Made by a program: the position numbers and the translations under genes. The notes below the pieces were generated by a model that was not told where the DNA came from, made no database searches, and worked only from the letters and a program-made list of their open reading frames with translations. DNA of 64,000 bases from Cerasicoccus frondis (lineage in GTDB: Bacteria; Verrucomicrobiota; Verrucomicrobiia; Opitutales; Cerasicoccaceae). Location: assembly GCA_031296915.1 (NCBI GenBank), contig JAVDPC010000028.1, positions 1-64,000 of the forward strand, read 5' to 3'. Shown piece by piece: positions 18,123 through 25,606 of the stretch. Positions within the stretch are counted from its first letter, which is position 1, and every line of letters starts with the position of its first letter.

Positions 18123-19232
18123 GTGACCACTGCGATGCCCACCACTCGACCACCGCTGGAACGTGTCATCCGCATTCACGAACAGTTGGCTCGTGGCGCA
18201 TATCCCAATTGCCGCTCACTCGCAGAATTAATCGAGACGTCGGTTAAAACCATTGGCCGCGACATCGATTTCATGCGCGACCGCCTGAGCCTCCCCATCG
18301 AATACGACGCCGCCCGCCACGGGTATTATTATAGCCAGCCGGTCGAGCAATTTCCATTGCTGAGTGTTTCCGAAGGCGAACTGCTCGCGCTGTTCGTTGC
18401 CCGCCAGGCCTTGCCGCAGCTCAAGGGCACGCCGTTCGCCGCGTCGTTGGAAGCCGCCATCCATAAACTCAGTTGCCAGATCACCGCACAAACCGACGTC
18501 TCGCTTGGCAACCTGCAACAATGCCTCAGCGTCCGTGTGACCGGTGTCAGCTCCACCGACATCGCCGCCTTCCAATCCATTTCGCAGGCGACGCTACAAT
18601 CGCGCGAACTGACCTTCGACTACCTCAAGCTCAACGCCACTCAGCCCGAGCGCCGCCGCGTGCAGCCGCTCCATTTGGCCAGCGTCAACCAGGGGTGGTA
18701 TCTCTTCGCGCACGACCTCGGGCGCGGTGAGCTGCGCACCTTCGTGTTGAACCGTATTCAAGGGAAGCCCAAGACGGGCAAACGCTTTCGCCGCCCAAAG
18801 GATTTCTCCATTTCCAAGTTGCTCGCCGACAGCTTTGGCATCTTCCACGGAACCGGCAACCACCAGATCCATCTGCGCTTCGATGCCTTTGCCGCGCGCA
18901 TCGTCCGCGAACGCCAATGGCACGAATCCCAAATCCTGCAAGACCGCGAAGACGGCTCTCTCGAACTCCGCTTGCAGCTCGACTCGCTGGAGGAAGTTGA
19001 GCGATGGATTCTCTCCTGGGGCGACCACGTCGAAGTCCTCGCGCCCAAGAAACTCGCAGACAAGATTCGCCGCACCGCGCTCGCCATCGCCCGCGGCAAG
19101 AGCGACCAGCCATCTGCGGAACCAACGTGGCTCAACGAGCTCCATGCCGACGCCAATGCCGCCGCCCGTGACGACCTCAGCGCCCTCCTTCACCCCGAGC
19201 ACCCCGGCCAGCTCCGCCTGGATTTCGCGTGA
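18123..19232 (+). CDS. WYL-domain transcriptional regulator
   Basis: A 369-aa DNA-binding protein: an HTH of the DeoR/HTH_11 type at residues about 15-65 (CRSLAELIETSVKTIGRDIDFMR), a WYL domain at about 150-230 and a C-terminal WCX-like part ending near residue 330. The WYL triad reads GWYLFAHD. WYL regulators such as BrxR/CapW often control defence operons and sense nucleic-acid ligands. It faces away from jetABCD across 285 bp, so it probably represses Wadjet; that is inference. The GTG at 18123 gives this start; the ATG at 18135 is a good alternative. About 40 residues at the C-terminus have no clear domain. Confidence 0.88.
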   Translation: MTTAMPTTRPPLERVIRIHEQLARGAYPNCRSLAELIETSVKTIGRDIDFMRDRLSLPIEYDAARHGYYYSQPVEQFPLLSVSEGELLALFVARQALPQLKGTPFAASLEAAIHKLSCQITAQTDVSLGNLQQCLSVRVTGVSSTDIAAFQSISQATLQSRELTFDYLKLNATQPERRRVQPLHLASVNQGWYLFAHDLGRGELRTFVLNRIQGKPKTGKRFRRPKDFSISKLLADSFGIFHGTGNHQIHLRFDAFAARIVRERQWHESQILQDREDGSLELRLQLDSLEEVERWILSWGDHVEVLAPKKLADKIRRTALAIARGKSDQPSAEPTWLNELHADANAAARDDLSALLHPEHPGQLRLDFA

Positions 19233-19418
19233 TTCGCTGACAGACGCGATATTTTCGCACAAAGGTGTAAAGCTCGCCAAGACCAGCAAGACGAAGGGGA
19301 TTTTCTCACAGAGACGCAGAGCACACGGAGACTTCTGCAACGAAGGTTGGTTAAATATATTTCTTTTCGAGTGTCCCGTCAGCGAAGTTCGTTTCATTAT
19401 TTCATCTGCTGGGAAGGT

Positions 19419-19495
19419 GGAGCCTGGTGTCCCCACCAGGCTTTTCTGCCTCACCGCAAGCAGGATGGAACAGCCTGGTAGGGACAACGGGCTCC
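19419..19495. repeat. inverted repeat, REP/BIME-like, with terminator-like arm
   Basis: A 24-nt motif at 19419-19442 returns inverted at 19472-19495 with three mismatches. The left copy is itself a hairpin: AGCCTGGTG (19421-19429) pairs with CACCAGGCT (19434-19442) and is followed by TTT, so it can end transcription coming from the WYL gene. Two inverted copies of a palindromic unit are typical of BIME-type mobile repeats. Confidence 0.65.
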
Positions 19496-19620
19496 ATCAT
19501 TTTTGTGCAAAGAACTAAGCTAACGGCACTCTTATTGCTGCTCACTAAGCGCCACGCTGGTCTCTGTATCGCTGCGCTCCGCGCCTCCGTGAGAAACAAA
19601 GATCATCTCGCTGGCTCCCC

Positions 19621-19651
19621 GCTCTTCGCGATCTTCCTGTTAAATAACATT
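19621..19651 (+). repeat. 31-nt direct repeat, copy 2 (after the WYL gene)
   Basis: Partner of 18031-18061, same orientation, about 27 of 31 positions alike. The two copies are 1.6 kb apart with the WYL gene between them. Confidence 0.6.
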
Positions 19652-19717
19652 GCCTCACGGTATCCGTGAAAATCCGCGTTCATCCGCGGCTAAAAAATCC
19701 TCCACCCTACCCCACAC

Positions 19718-19737
19718 ATGTCCGACCCCCGGTGTTA
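19718..19737 (+). repeat. 20-nt motif copy 2, upstream of the HU-like gene
   Basis: ATGTCCGACCCCCGGTGTTA matches the motif before jetA at 19 of 20 positions. It ends 10 bp before the ATG of the HU-like gene, so it covers the normal ribosome-site region. Confidence 0.7.
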
Positions 19738-19747
19738 TACTACAGCC

Positions 19748-20593
19748 ATGCTTCACTATTACCTGGTTCCCTTTGCCGCCGCCCAAGCTCATCAACCCAA
19801 CGCCACCGCCTACATCGCGCGCCCCGTTCGCAACGCCACGGTGGATGAGCACGCGCTCGCTCAACGCATCGCCCAGCGTTGCACCTTGACCGAAACCGAC
19901 GTCCTCACTGCGCTCAACGCCCTGCGCGAAGAAACCCTCCGCGCCCTGGCCAACGGCGACCGCGTCAACCTCAATGGCATGGTCGAGTTTTATCCGAAGC
20001 TGCGCGGAACCTTCGCCCGCTACGACGAGCCCCGCGACCCGAGTCGGCACACGCTCATTGGCGGGGCTCGCCCCGCTCAAGCCTTCACCGATGCGTTGTC
20101 GCAGCGTGCGCAATCCTGGAAACGGGTGGATAACCCGCACGCCGCACCTGCGCTCCACCGCGTTACCGACGAATCGACGCAAGCCATCAATGCAACCCTG
20201 ACGCCCGGTGAGTTCGTCAACCTCTCGGGCGACCGCCTGAAGTTCAACCCGACTCACCCCGACGAAGGCGTGTTCCTCATCGCGATCAAGTCACCTGCTT
20301 CAATTCCCAATACCGTGAGCAAGGTCCCGGCCGTTGCCGCTCCGGCTCCTGAACACCATTCATCCGACCACCGCCCCACCGACAACCGCGCCTCCGAAAT
20401 TCGCCTGTCCAAGGTCTGTGGCATTCGCCCCAAGGAAATCTTCGCCATCGTCCCCACCGACTTGCCAGCGGGCGCCTACCACCTCGAAGTGCGCACCCGC
20501 ACCCGCCGCGCCCAACGACTTGCCGTGGGACGTTTGGACCATCTCCTCACCGTCGCCCCGCGCGCCACCGAAGTCAGCGACACCGCCGCCTAA
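19748..20593 (+). CDS. HU-like DNA-binding protein with DUF4469 domain
   Basis: A 281-aa protein. Residues about 1-125 form an HU/IHF-like fold (VLTALNALREETLRALANGD, then VNLNGMVEFYPKLRG). Residues about 135-280 match the DUF4469 beta domain: LSGDRLKFNPTHPDEGVFLI, the RLSKVCGIRPKEIFAIVP block and LPAGAYHLEVRTRT. This two-domain form is best known from Bacteroidota, where several copies per genome are usual. Its role is probably nucleoid or mobile-DNA related. The ATG at 19748 is preferred because the upstream in-frame codons lie in a repeated 20-nt motif. It sits between Wadjet and CRISPR. Confidence 0.85.
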   Translation: MLHYYLVPFAAAQAHQPNATAYIARPVRNATVDEHALAQRIAQRCTLTETDVLTALNALREETLRALANGDRVNLNGMVEFYPKLRGTFARYDEPRDPSRHTLIGGARPAQAFTDALSQRAQSWKRVDNPHAAPALHRVTDESTQAINATLTPGEFVNLSGDRLKFNPTHPDEGVFLIAIKSPASIPNTVSKVPAVAAPAPEHHSSDHRPTDNRASEIRLSKVCGIRPKEIFAIVPTDLPAGAYHLEVRTRTRRAQRLAVGRLDHLLTVAPRATEVSDTAA

Positions 20594-21036
20594 CGGCAAC
20601 CGGGAGCCGTCGACTCCCCGCCTCGCCTAAGCCGACTCCCGCCCCCTGCATCGCCGACTCCCTCACCGGGTGTCGGCGATTCCTTTGCCCATGCACGGCC
20701 ATGACATGGCCGCTGTCACGGTTAAACACCGGCGCTGCTTCGGTTAGGCATCGCCCGAGCGATGGCGTTTTCTGTGGGCAAACAAACGACAGCGTTTAAA
20801 TCGCTCCACCACCAAAAGGCACAAAGGAGCGCAAAAAGGTAGATGCCTCGATCGTTCATGACTTGTGTTCCTTGCGCCTTTTTACGGCCGTCTCCCTTGC
20901 ATCAACCATCCCAACCACAGCGCCCGAAACTTTTGCTCAGAAGGACTCAGCCTCCCCCCTCAAATGTCCGCCCCTCCATGCTAATATAGCAGCCAATCAA
21001 TACCTACCAGCCGCCACTTCACGCTACTCGATTCAT
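20594..21036. other. gene-free interval with inverted repeats
   Basis: No credible gene is seen. The interval holds a terminator-like hairpin (20650-20680), the palindrome GGCCATGACATGGCC (20697-20711), a small hairpin CATCGC-ccga-GCGATG (20749-20764) followed by TTTTC, and an inverted repeat of an AAAAGGCACAAAGG-type tract (about 20814-20830 and 20863-20884). These are REP-like elements and probable transcription barriers between the HU-like gene and the CRISPR locus. Confidence 0.55.
20650..20686 (+). terminator. terminator of the HU-like gene
   Basis: ATCGCCGAC (20650-20658) and GTCGGCGAT (20672-20680) form a 9-bp GC-rich stem with a 13-nt loop, followed by TCCTTT. It lies 57 bp after the stop codon. 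The T-tract is short, so it may be a moderate terminator. Confidence 0.5.
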
Positions 21037-21121
21037 AAAAAAAGCGGGGTGCTCCGTAGAGCATTGCCCGCCAAATCTGATTGTTGCTGCGAAAAGAACA
21101 ACAAGCAGTGATCAATTACCA
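21037..21121 (-). ncRNA. tracrRNA of the type II-C system
   Basis: Read on the minus strand from about 21121, the RNA opens with an anti-repeat (about 21121-21086). TGGTAATTGATCACTGC pairs with the 3' part of the crRNA repeat, TTGTTG pairs with CAGCAG through G:U wobbles, and CGCAGC pairs with the repeat's 5' GCTGCG; a small internal bulge lies between. A linker AACAATCAGATTTG follows, then a GC-rich hairpin: outer stem GCGGG/CCCGC, inner stem GCTC-TACG-GAGC (21044-21071), and a run of seven T (21043-21037). The total is about 85 nt. The GCGGG and ..CTCT.. elements recall the Campylobacter jejuni and Neisseria tracrRNAs. A consensus promoter sits immediately upstream. Confidence 0.9.
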
Positions 21122-21126
21122 AAGCA

Positions 21127-21155
21127 ATTAATCTTGATCAGCTACATATTGTCAA
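21127..21155 (-). promoter_or_regulatory. tracrRNA promoter
   Basis: On the minus strand, TTGACA (21155-21150) is a perfect -35 box. A 17-bp spacer leads to ATTAAT (21132-21127), a four-of-six -10 box. Transcription would start near 21121-21119, exactly at the anti-repeat. The promoter lies in the 47-bp gap before cas9 and points away from it. Confidence 0.8.
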
Positions 21156-21168
21156 TAACAATTTTGAA

Positions 21169-24100
21169 ATGAGCAAGATTGGTTATATTCTGGGCTTGGA
21201 TATCGGCGTTGCTTCCATTGGCTGGGGAGCTGTTTCTGTGGAAGAAAAATGGGTCGAGTGTGGATCACGCATTTTCCCAGCAGGCCTGGATAATTTTGAC
21301 ACCGGCAAGGAAGTTCACCCGAATATTTCCCGGCGTATGGCGCGTAGCGCCCGCCGCAGCCGCCATCGTAAATGTAAGCGTAAGCAGATCGTATTTGAGG
21401 CCTTGCAGACACTTGGCTGGGCGCCGGAAACAGGAGACACTAACAGCCTCCGAGCGTGGCAGGCGCTCAATGTTTACGAACTTCGCAGTCGAGGACTTAT
21501 CGAGCAGCTCTCACTGCCCAAGCTTGGCCGCATAGTCTATCACCTCAACCAGCGCCGGGGCTTCCTCTCGCTCCGAAAAACTGAGGAAGCAGGTGATAAA
21601 GAAGCACAGGGCATGCTCGCGGAAATGTCCGAACTTCAGGAGGCGATCGACGCTTCCGGCTACCAAACAGTCGGAAACTATCTTTACCACCTGTATCGTG
21701 AACATGCGAATGCCGTCCGCTTGCGCAAGCGCCATGTGCGCCGCCAGATGCTCCACCACGAATTTACCATGATCTGGGAGCAGCAGCGCCAGTATTACCC
21801 GGATATCCTGACGGATGCGCTACGCTATGGCAGCATCGGCAAACGACCGGAACCATACAAGGTCACAAAACCCAAGCCCCGCATGCCTGGAGTAAGCCTG
21901 CTTGAGCAATTCGGCCTGGAGAACCTGACCTTCTTTCAACGCAGTGTCTTTTGGAAAAAGGAAAGCATTGGACGTTGCGAACTGGAACCCGAAGAGTACC
22001 GCGCCCCGGCAGCCGACAGACGCTTTCAGGAATTCCGCATTCTACAAGAAGTCAACAACCTTCGCCTCAGCGATACCTCCAATCCACTGGAACCGGTAGA
22101 ACGTAAACTCACTGAGGAAGAACGCCAGGCCGCCATCGCTCACTTAAACAGCAGCAAGGACGGCAAGTTCGACAATCTGAAGAAGAAAATCGCCAAGGTT
22201 CCCGGCTTCCCCAATCCCCCCTTTGCCCACTTCAACCTCGAAGCGGGGGGACGCGGTAAAATCGCGTATCACCAGACCGACGACAAACTCTCGGGAAAGA
22301 AGGCTTACGGGAAAGACTGGCGAAAACTGGACCACTCCACCCGTAATCAAATTGTTGAGGCGATGACCAGCGCCGCCACCGACGACGAGATGGCCAAAGC
22401 ATTGCAAGACATTGGCTGTCTGGACGCCGAAACAATCGAGCGCCTGTTGCACATCAGCTTGCCATCGGGTTACGGTCACCTCAGCGTCAAGGCGCTGGAA
22501 AATCTGCTGCCCCACATGCGTCAGGGCATGCTCTATATGGCAAACCATGCCGAGGACTCCGCCATGCACGCTGCCGGATACTTACGCAGGGACCAGCAAG
22601 CCAATACTGCCCTGAACGAACTGCCAGCGATGCAGGCGGCAACGTTTGAGGACATTGAGACAGCGGCCAGGCATGCCGCTGAAAAGCTGGACAACGTGAC
22701 TAGCCCAATCGTCCGCCGCGCACTTGTCGAGCTGCGCAAAGTCGTCAACGCGCTAATCAAAAAGCATGGCAGGCCCACCCAAATTCATATCGAAATGGCC
22801 CGCTCGCTCAAGATGGGCCCCCAGCAGCGCAAAGAGCACAATAAGCGGAACCGCGATCTAGAGAGGCTACGCGACGAAGCCAGGGATGCACTCACCAAGC
22901 TGGGCGTAAAGCCGACCCGGGACGCCATCGATCTTTACCGTATCTGGCAGGAGCAAAACGAAGAATGTATTTACAGCGGGAAGCACATCGGCATCCATCA
23001 GTTACTGAATGCCGAGGTGGATATCGACCACATCTACCCCTATTCACGCAGTCTGGACGACTCCTACATGAACAAGGTCATCTGCCTACAAGGCATGAAT
23101 CGTGACAAAGGCAATCGCACTCCCTACGAATGGCTCGCTGCCTCCAATCCCAATGCCTACGAGCAATTGGTGCAACGCGCCGAACGGCTCCCCTTCCCCA
23201 AACGCAAACGCATCTTCTCCAAGGAAATACCAGAGGGCTTTGCCAATCGTGACTTGAACGAAACGGCTTGGATGGCGCGCGCCGCTCGCGCCTACCTCAC
23301 TTGTCTGTTTGAAAATCCGGCGGACGTGGTCGCCATCAAAGGCATCCACACATCCATCCTGCGTGACCAGTGGCAACTGCACGGCCTGCTGCGCACGGAT
23401 GAGGTGAACCTGAAGAATCGCGAAGACTATCGCCACCACGCGCTGGATGCTGTCGTCATCGCCTTGTGCAATCCGGCAACGGTCCAGAAACTGGCGCGCA
23501 CGGAAACGCAGTTCACCCCCAACTGGGAAGCGCCAGCCAAAGGTCAACGCCGCTTCCATGTCCACATGAAGGCGCCACAAATCGAAGAGCCTTGGGAAAA
23601 TTTCCGAGGCGATGTCGCAGCAGCCCTCAACAGGATTTGGGTTTCGCACCGACCACAGCGCAAAGTGTCCGGTCCGCTGCATGAAGAGACCTACTATGGC
23701 ATGGCTGACCAAGGAACCTTAGTGATCCGAAAAGAACTGAGTTCCCTCAAGCCCAAGCAAATCGACAAAATACGCGACGTAACAATTCGCGAGATCGTGG
23801 CGCGCCATGTGGCCCATGGCGGCTCAATGGAAGATGAGATTTACATGCCTTCCGGCACCCCGATACGCAAGGTTCGCTTACTGGTAAGCAACGAATCGGC
23901 GGTTACTATTCGTGAGGGTAAGTCCGGTAAAACCGTGGTCATTCCAGGGAGCACACACCATGTGGCGATCTACGCATTGCCCAACGGGAAACACCACTTC
24001 GAAGCGGTTTCGATGTTGGAGGCCAGCAATCGTCTCAAAGCTAAGCAACCGGTGTATCTGGATCATTCGACGGCCATTACTCCCGGCGCCAAATTACTCA

Positions 24101-24324
24101 TGCACTTGTGCAAAGGCGACAGCATCTTGGTAACCGATGGTGATGAAGAGCGCCTTTACACGTACAATACGATGGCCAGCACCAGCGGGCAGATGTGGTT
24201 CAAGGATCATCGCGACGCCAGCAAAGGAACAGGCCCCTCCTGCAGGCCCGGCTCTTTCGCGAAAAACTTCCCGAATGCCCGCAAAGTCGTGGTGTTGCCA
24301 CATGGAGAAATTCGCAACGCTTAA
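21169..24324 (+). CDS. cas9: Cas9, subtype II-C RNA-guided endonuclease
   Basis: A 1051-aa effector that cuts DNA matching the crRNA spacer with help of the tracrRNA. RuvC-I is at the N-terminus (ILGLDIGVASIGWG, Asp11). The Arg-rich bridge helix follows (RRMARSARRSRHRKCKRK, about residues 56-73). RuvC-II IHIEMARSL carries Glu542, the HNH site has VDIDHIYPYS with Asp620/His621, and RuvC-III YRHHALDAV has His756/His757 and Asp760. All nuclease residues are present. Residues about 780-1051 would hold the WED and PAM-interacting parts, so the PAM cannot be guessed. The size fits compact II-C enzymes. The cas9-cas1-cas2 order without csn2 or cas4 supports II-C. The ATG is only 47 bp from the divergent tracrRNA. 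Confidence 0.98.
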   Translation: MSKIGYILGLDIGVASIGWGAVSVEEKWVECGSRIFPAGLDNFDTGKEVHPNISRRMARSARRSRHRKCKRKQIVFEALQTLGWAPETGDTNSLRAWQALNVYELRSRGLIEQLSLPKLGRIVYHLNQRRGFLSLRKTEEAGDKEAQGMLAEMSELQEAIDASGYQTVGNYLYHLYREHANAVRLRKRHVRRQMLHHEFTMIWEQQRQYYPDILTDALRYGSIGKRPEPYKVTKPKPRMPGVSLLEQFGLENLTFFQRSVFWKKESIGRCELEPEEYRAPAADRRFQEFRILQEVNNLRLSDTSNPLEPVERKLTEEERQAAIAHLNSSKDGKFDNLKKKIAKVPGFPNPPFAHFNLEAGGRGKIAYHQTDDKLSGKKAYGKDWRKLDHSTRNQIVEAMTSAATDDEMAKALQDIGCLDAETIERLLHISLPSGYGHLSVKALENLLPHMRQGMLYMANHAEDSAMHAAGYLRRDQQANTALNELPAMQAATFEDIETAARHAAEKLDNVTSPIVRRALVELRKVVNALIKKHGRPTQIHIEMARSLKMGPQQRKEHNKRNRDLERLRDEARDALTKLGVKPTRDAIDLYRIWQEQNEECIYSGKHIGIHQLLNAEVDIDHIYPYSRSLDDSYMNKVICLQGMNRDKGNRTPYEWLAASNPNAYEQLVQRAERLPFPKRKRIFSKEIPEGFANRDLNETAWMARAARAYLTCLFENPADVVAIKGIHTSILRDQWQLHGLLRTDEVNLKNREDYRHHALDAVVIALCNPATVQKLARTETQFTPNWEAPAKGQRRFHVHMKAPQIEEPWENFRGDVAAALNRIWVSHRPQRKVSGPLHEETYYGMADQGTLVIRKELSSLKPKQIDKIRDVTIREIVARHVAHGGSMEDEIYMPSGTPIRKVRLLVSNESAVTIREGKSGKTVVIPGSTHHVAIYALPNGKHHFEAVSMLEASNRLKAKQPVYLDHSTAITPGAKLLMHLCKGDSILVTDGDEERLYTYNTMASTSGQMWFKDHRDASKGTGPSCRPGSFAKNFPNARKVVVLPHGEIRNA

Positions 24325-24327
24325 AGC

Positions 24328-25230
24328 ATGGTCAAACACACCTTGGAGTTTACGGAACGATGCACCCACCTGAACCTCAGACATGGGCAACTGGTGGTCT
24401 GTCTGCGGGATGAGGAGCGCACCTTTGCCTGTGAGGATATCGGTGTGGTCGTCTTGCAGGAAGCCGCGACGTCAGTATCTACAGCCGCGCTGAATGCATT
24501 ACTGGAATCCGGGGCCGCAGTCGTCATCTGCAACAAGCGTTTTCTGCCTACCGGCATGCTCCTGCCACTCGCCACCCACACGGAGCTGGTGCCCCGCATG
24601 CAGGCTCAACTTCGGGCAGACCGTCCAGCCCTCAAACAAGCCTGGCGGCAGACTGTGATCGCCAAAATCAAGGCGCAAGCTGCCCTACTGGATAACCCGC
24701 AACGCAAACGTCTTGAGGAAATGCAGCAGCGCGTGCGCTCGGGCGACTCGGACAACTACGAAGCACAGGCCGCCTGCGTCTACTGGCCAAGCTATTTTCC
24801 CCAACAATACCACCAGGGCGATAAGCGCGACGCCGAGGGCGAGACCCTCTTCAACGCCTGTCTCAATTATGGCTACAGCATCATTCGGGCCGCGGTTGCG
24901 CGGGCGATTGTCACGGCAGGCATGGTTCCCGCCTTAGGGATGGAACATCATCGGCGCAATAATCCATACTGCTTGGCCGATGACCTGATGGAGCCACTGC
25001 GGCCTCTCGTTGACCAACAGGTAAAGACTATACTTGCAACTGAGTGTGATACGAATGCCACACTGAAGCGCCATCACCGCAATCAACTACTCAAACTGCT
25101 CACCAGCCCCTACCGGATGAACGGACGAACCGGCCCATTACTCGCAGTCCTTCCAGAATATATAAACGGCTACTTTCGCTTCATCACCAAGGAGGCCAAA
25201 ACCATCAACTTCCCCATTCGGAGCACGTAA
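24328..25230 (+). CDS. cas1: Cas1, spacer-integration nuclease
   Basis: Metal-dependent integrase that, with Cas2, inserts new spacers. The 300-aa protein has the N-terminal beta domain and the alpha-helical catalytic domain. The metal ligands are visible in NYEAQAACVYWPSYF (Glu), LGMEHHRRNNPYCLADDLMEPLRPLVD (His, then Asp/Glu). Its length matches type II Cas1. It begins three bases after the cas9 stop and its stop overlaps the cas2 start by one base (TAATG), so the three genes form one operon. Confidence 0.97.
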   Translation: MVKHTLEFTERCTHLNLRHGQLVVCLRDEERTFACEDIGVVVLQEAATSVSTAALNALLESGAAVVICNKRFLPTGMLLPLATHTELVPRMQAQLRADRPALKQAWRQTVIAKIKAQAALLDNPQRKRLEEMQQRVRSGDSDNYEAQAACVYWPSYFPQQYHQGDKRDAEGETLFNACLNYGYSIIRAAVARAIVTAGMVPALGMEHHRRNNPYCLADDLMEPLRPLVDQQVKTILATECDTNATLKRHHRNQLLKLLTSPYRMNGRTGPLLAVLPEYINGYFRFITKEAKTINFPIRST

Positions 25231-25559
25231 TGTGGATATCGGGATATCGCTGCATGTGGATAGTCGTTCTCTTTGATCTACCAGTTACGACTGAGAAGAC
25301 GCGCAAGGCTTACGCACGGTTCCGCAAGTCTCTCGTAGAAGATGGGTTCGGCATGATGCAGTATTCGGTTTATTATCGCCATTGCCCCAGTCGGGAAAAC
25401 ATGGCGGTCCATCTTCAGCGCATCCGGAAACTGGTCCCTCCCGACGGTGAAGTGCGCATCCTTCAATTTACTGATAAACAGTTCTCTATGATGGAAGTTT
25501 ATCGCGGAAAACGCTACCAACCATCCGAAGAACCCCCTGCTCAACTAGAAATGTTTTAA
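25230..25559 (+). CDS. cas2: Cas2, adaptation subunit
   Basis: Small ferredoxin-fold protein that bridges two Cas1 dimers during spacer capture. The 109-aa frame contains the Cas2 start MWIVVLFDLPV with the Asp of strand 1, followed by RKAYARFRKSLVEDGF and SVYYRH. Two starts are possible: ATG at 25230 overlapping the cas1 stop (TAATG), and ATG at 25254, which gives the more usual N-terminus. I give the longer one because of the tight overlap. A strong hairpin follows after the stop. Confidence 0.95.
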   Translation: MWISGYRCMWIVVLFDLPVTTEKTRKAYARFRKSLVEDGFGMMQYSVYYRHCPSRENMAVHLQRIRKLVPPDGEVRILQFTDKQFSMMEVYRGKRYQPSEEPPAQLEMF

Positions 25560-25565
25560 CCAAAA

Positions 25566-25602
25566 GCCGCCTAACCTGCTTGTTTATAGTAGGTTAGGCG
25601 GC
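25566..25602 (-). terminator. hairpin between cas2 and the CRISPR array
   Basis: GCCGCCTAACCT (25566-25577) pairs perfectly with AGGTTAGGCGGC (25591-25602), a 12-bp stem with a 13-nt loop, seven bases after the cas2 stop and four before the first repeat. On the minus strand the stem is followed by TTTT (25565-25562), so it best fits termination of a minus-strand array transcript. On the plus strand it may still slow read-through from the cas genes. Confidence 0.75.
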
Positions 25603-25606
25603 AGAT

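Larger units (their letters stand above)
19233..19747. other. gene-free, repeat-rich interval
   Basis: No credible gene is seen in these 515 bases. They hold a CACAGAGACGCAGAGCACAC tract at about 19305, an inverted repeat at 19419-19495, one arm of a direct repeat (19621-19651) and a 20-nt motif (19718-19737). The make-up resembles the degenerate REP-like spacer DNA of environmental genomes. Confidence 0.6.

Noticed and set aside
17838..21036. A full insertion sequence or transposase around the repeats
   Set aside because: No transposase-like frame or terminal inverted repeats with target duplication were found; the repeats look like REP/BIME-type units.
20863..21111. 82-aa open frame before cas9
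   Set aside because: It runs through the tracrRNA terminator and anti-repeat, has no protein-like features and no ribosome site.
21086..21165. Plus-strand tracrRNA with the small hairpin ATTGT-N5-ACAAT plus TTTT at 21148-21165
   Set aside because: The stem is only 5 bp and would lie on the cas9 leader. The minus strand has a consensus promoter, correct anti-repeat order and a far stronger terminator.
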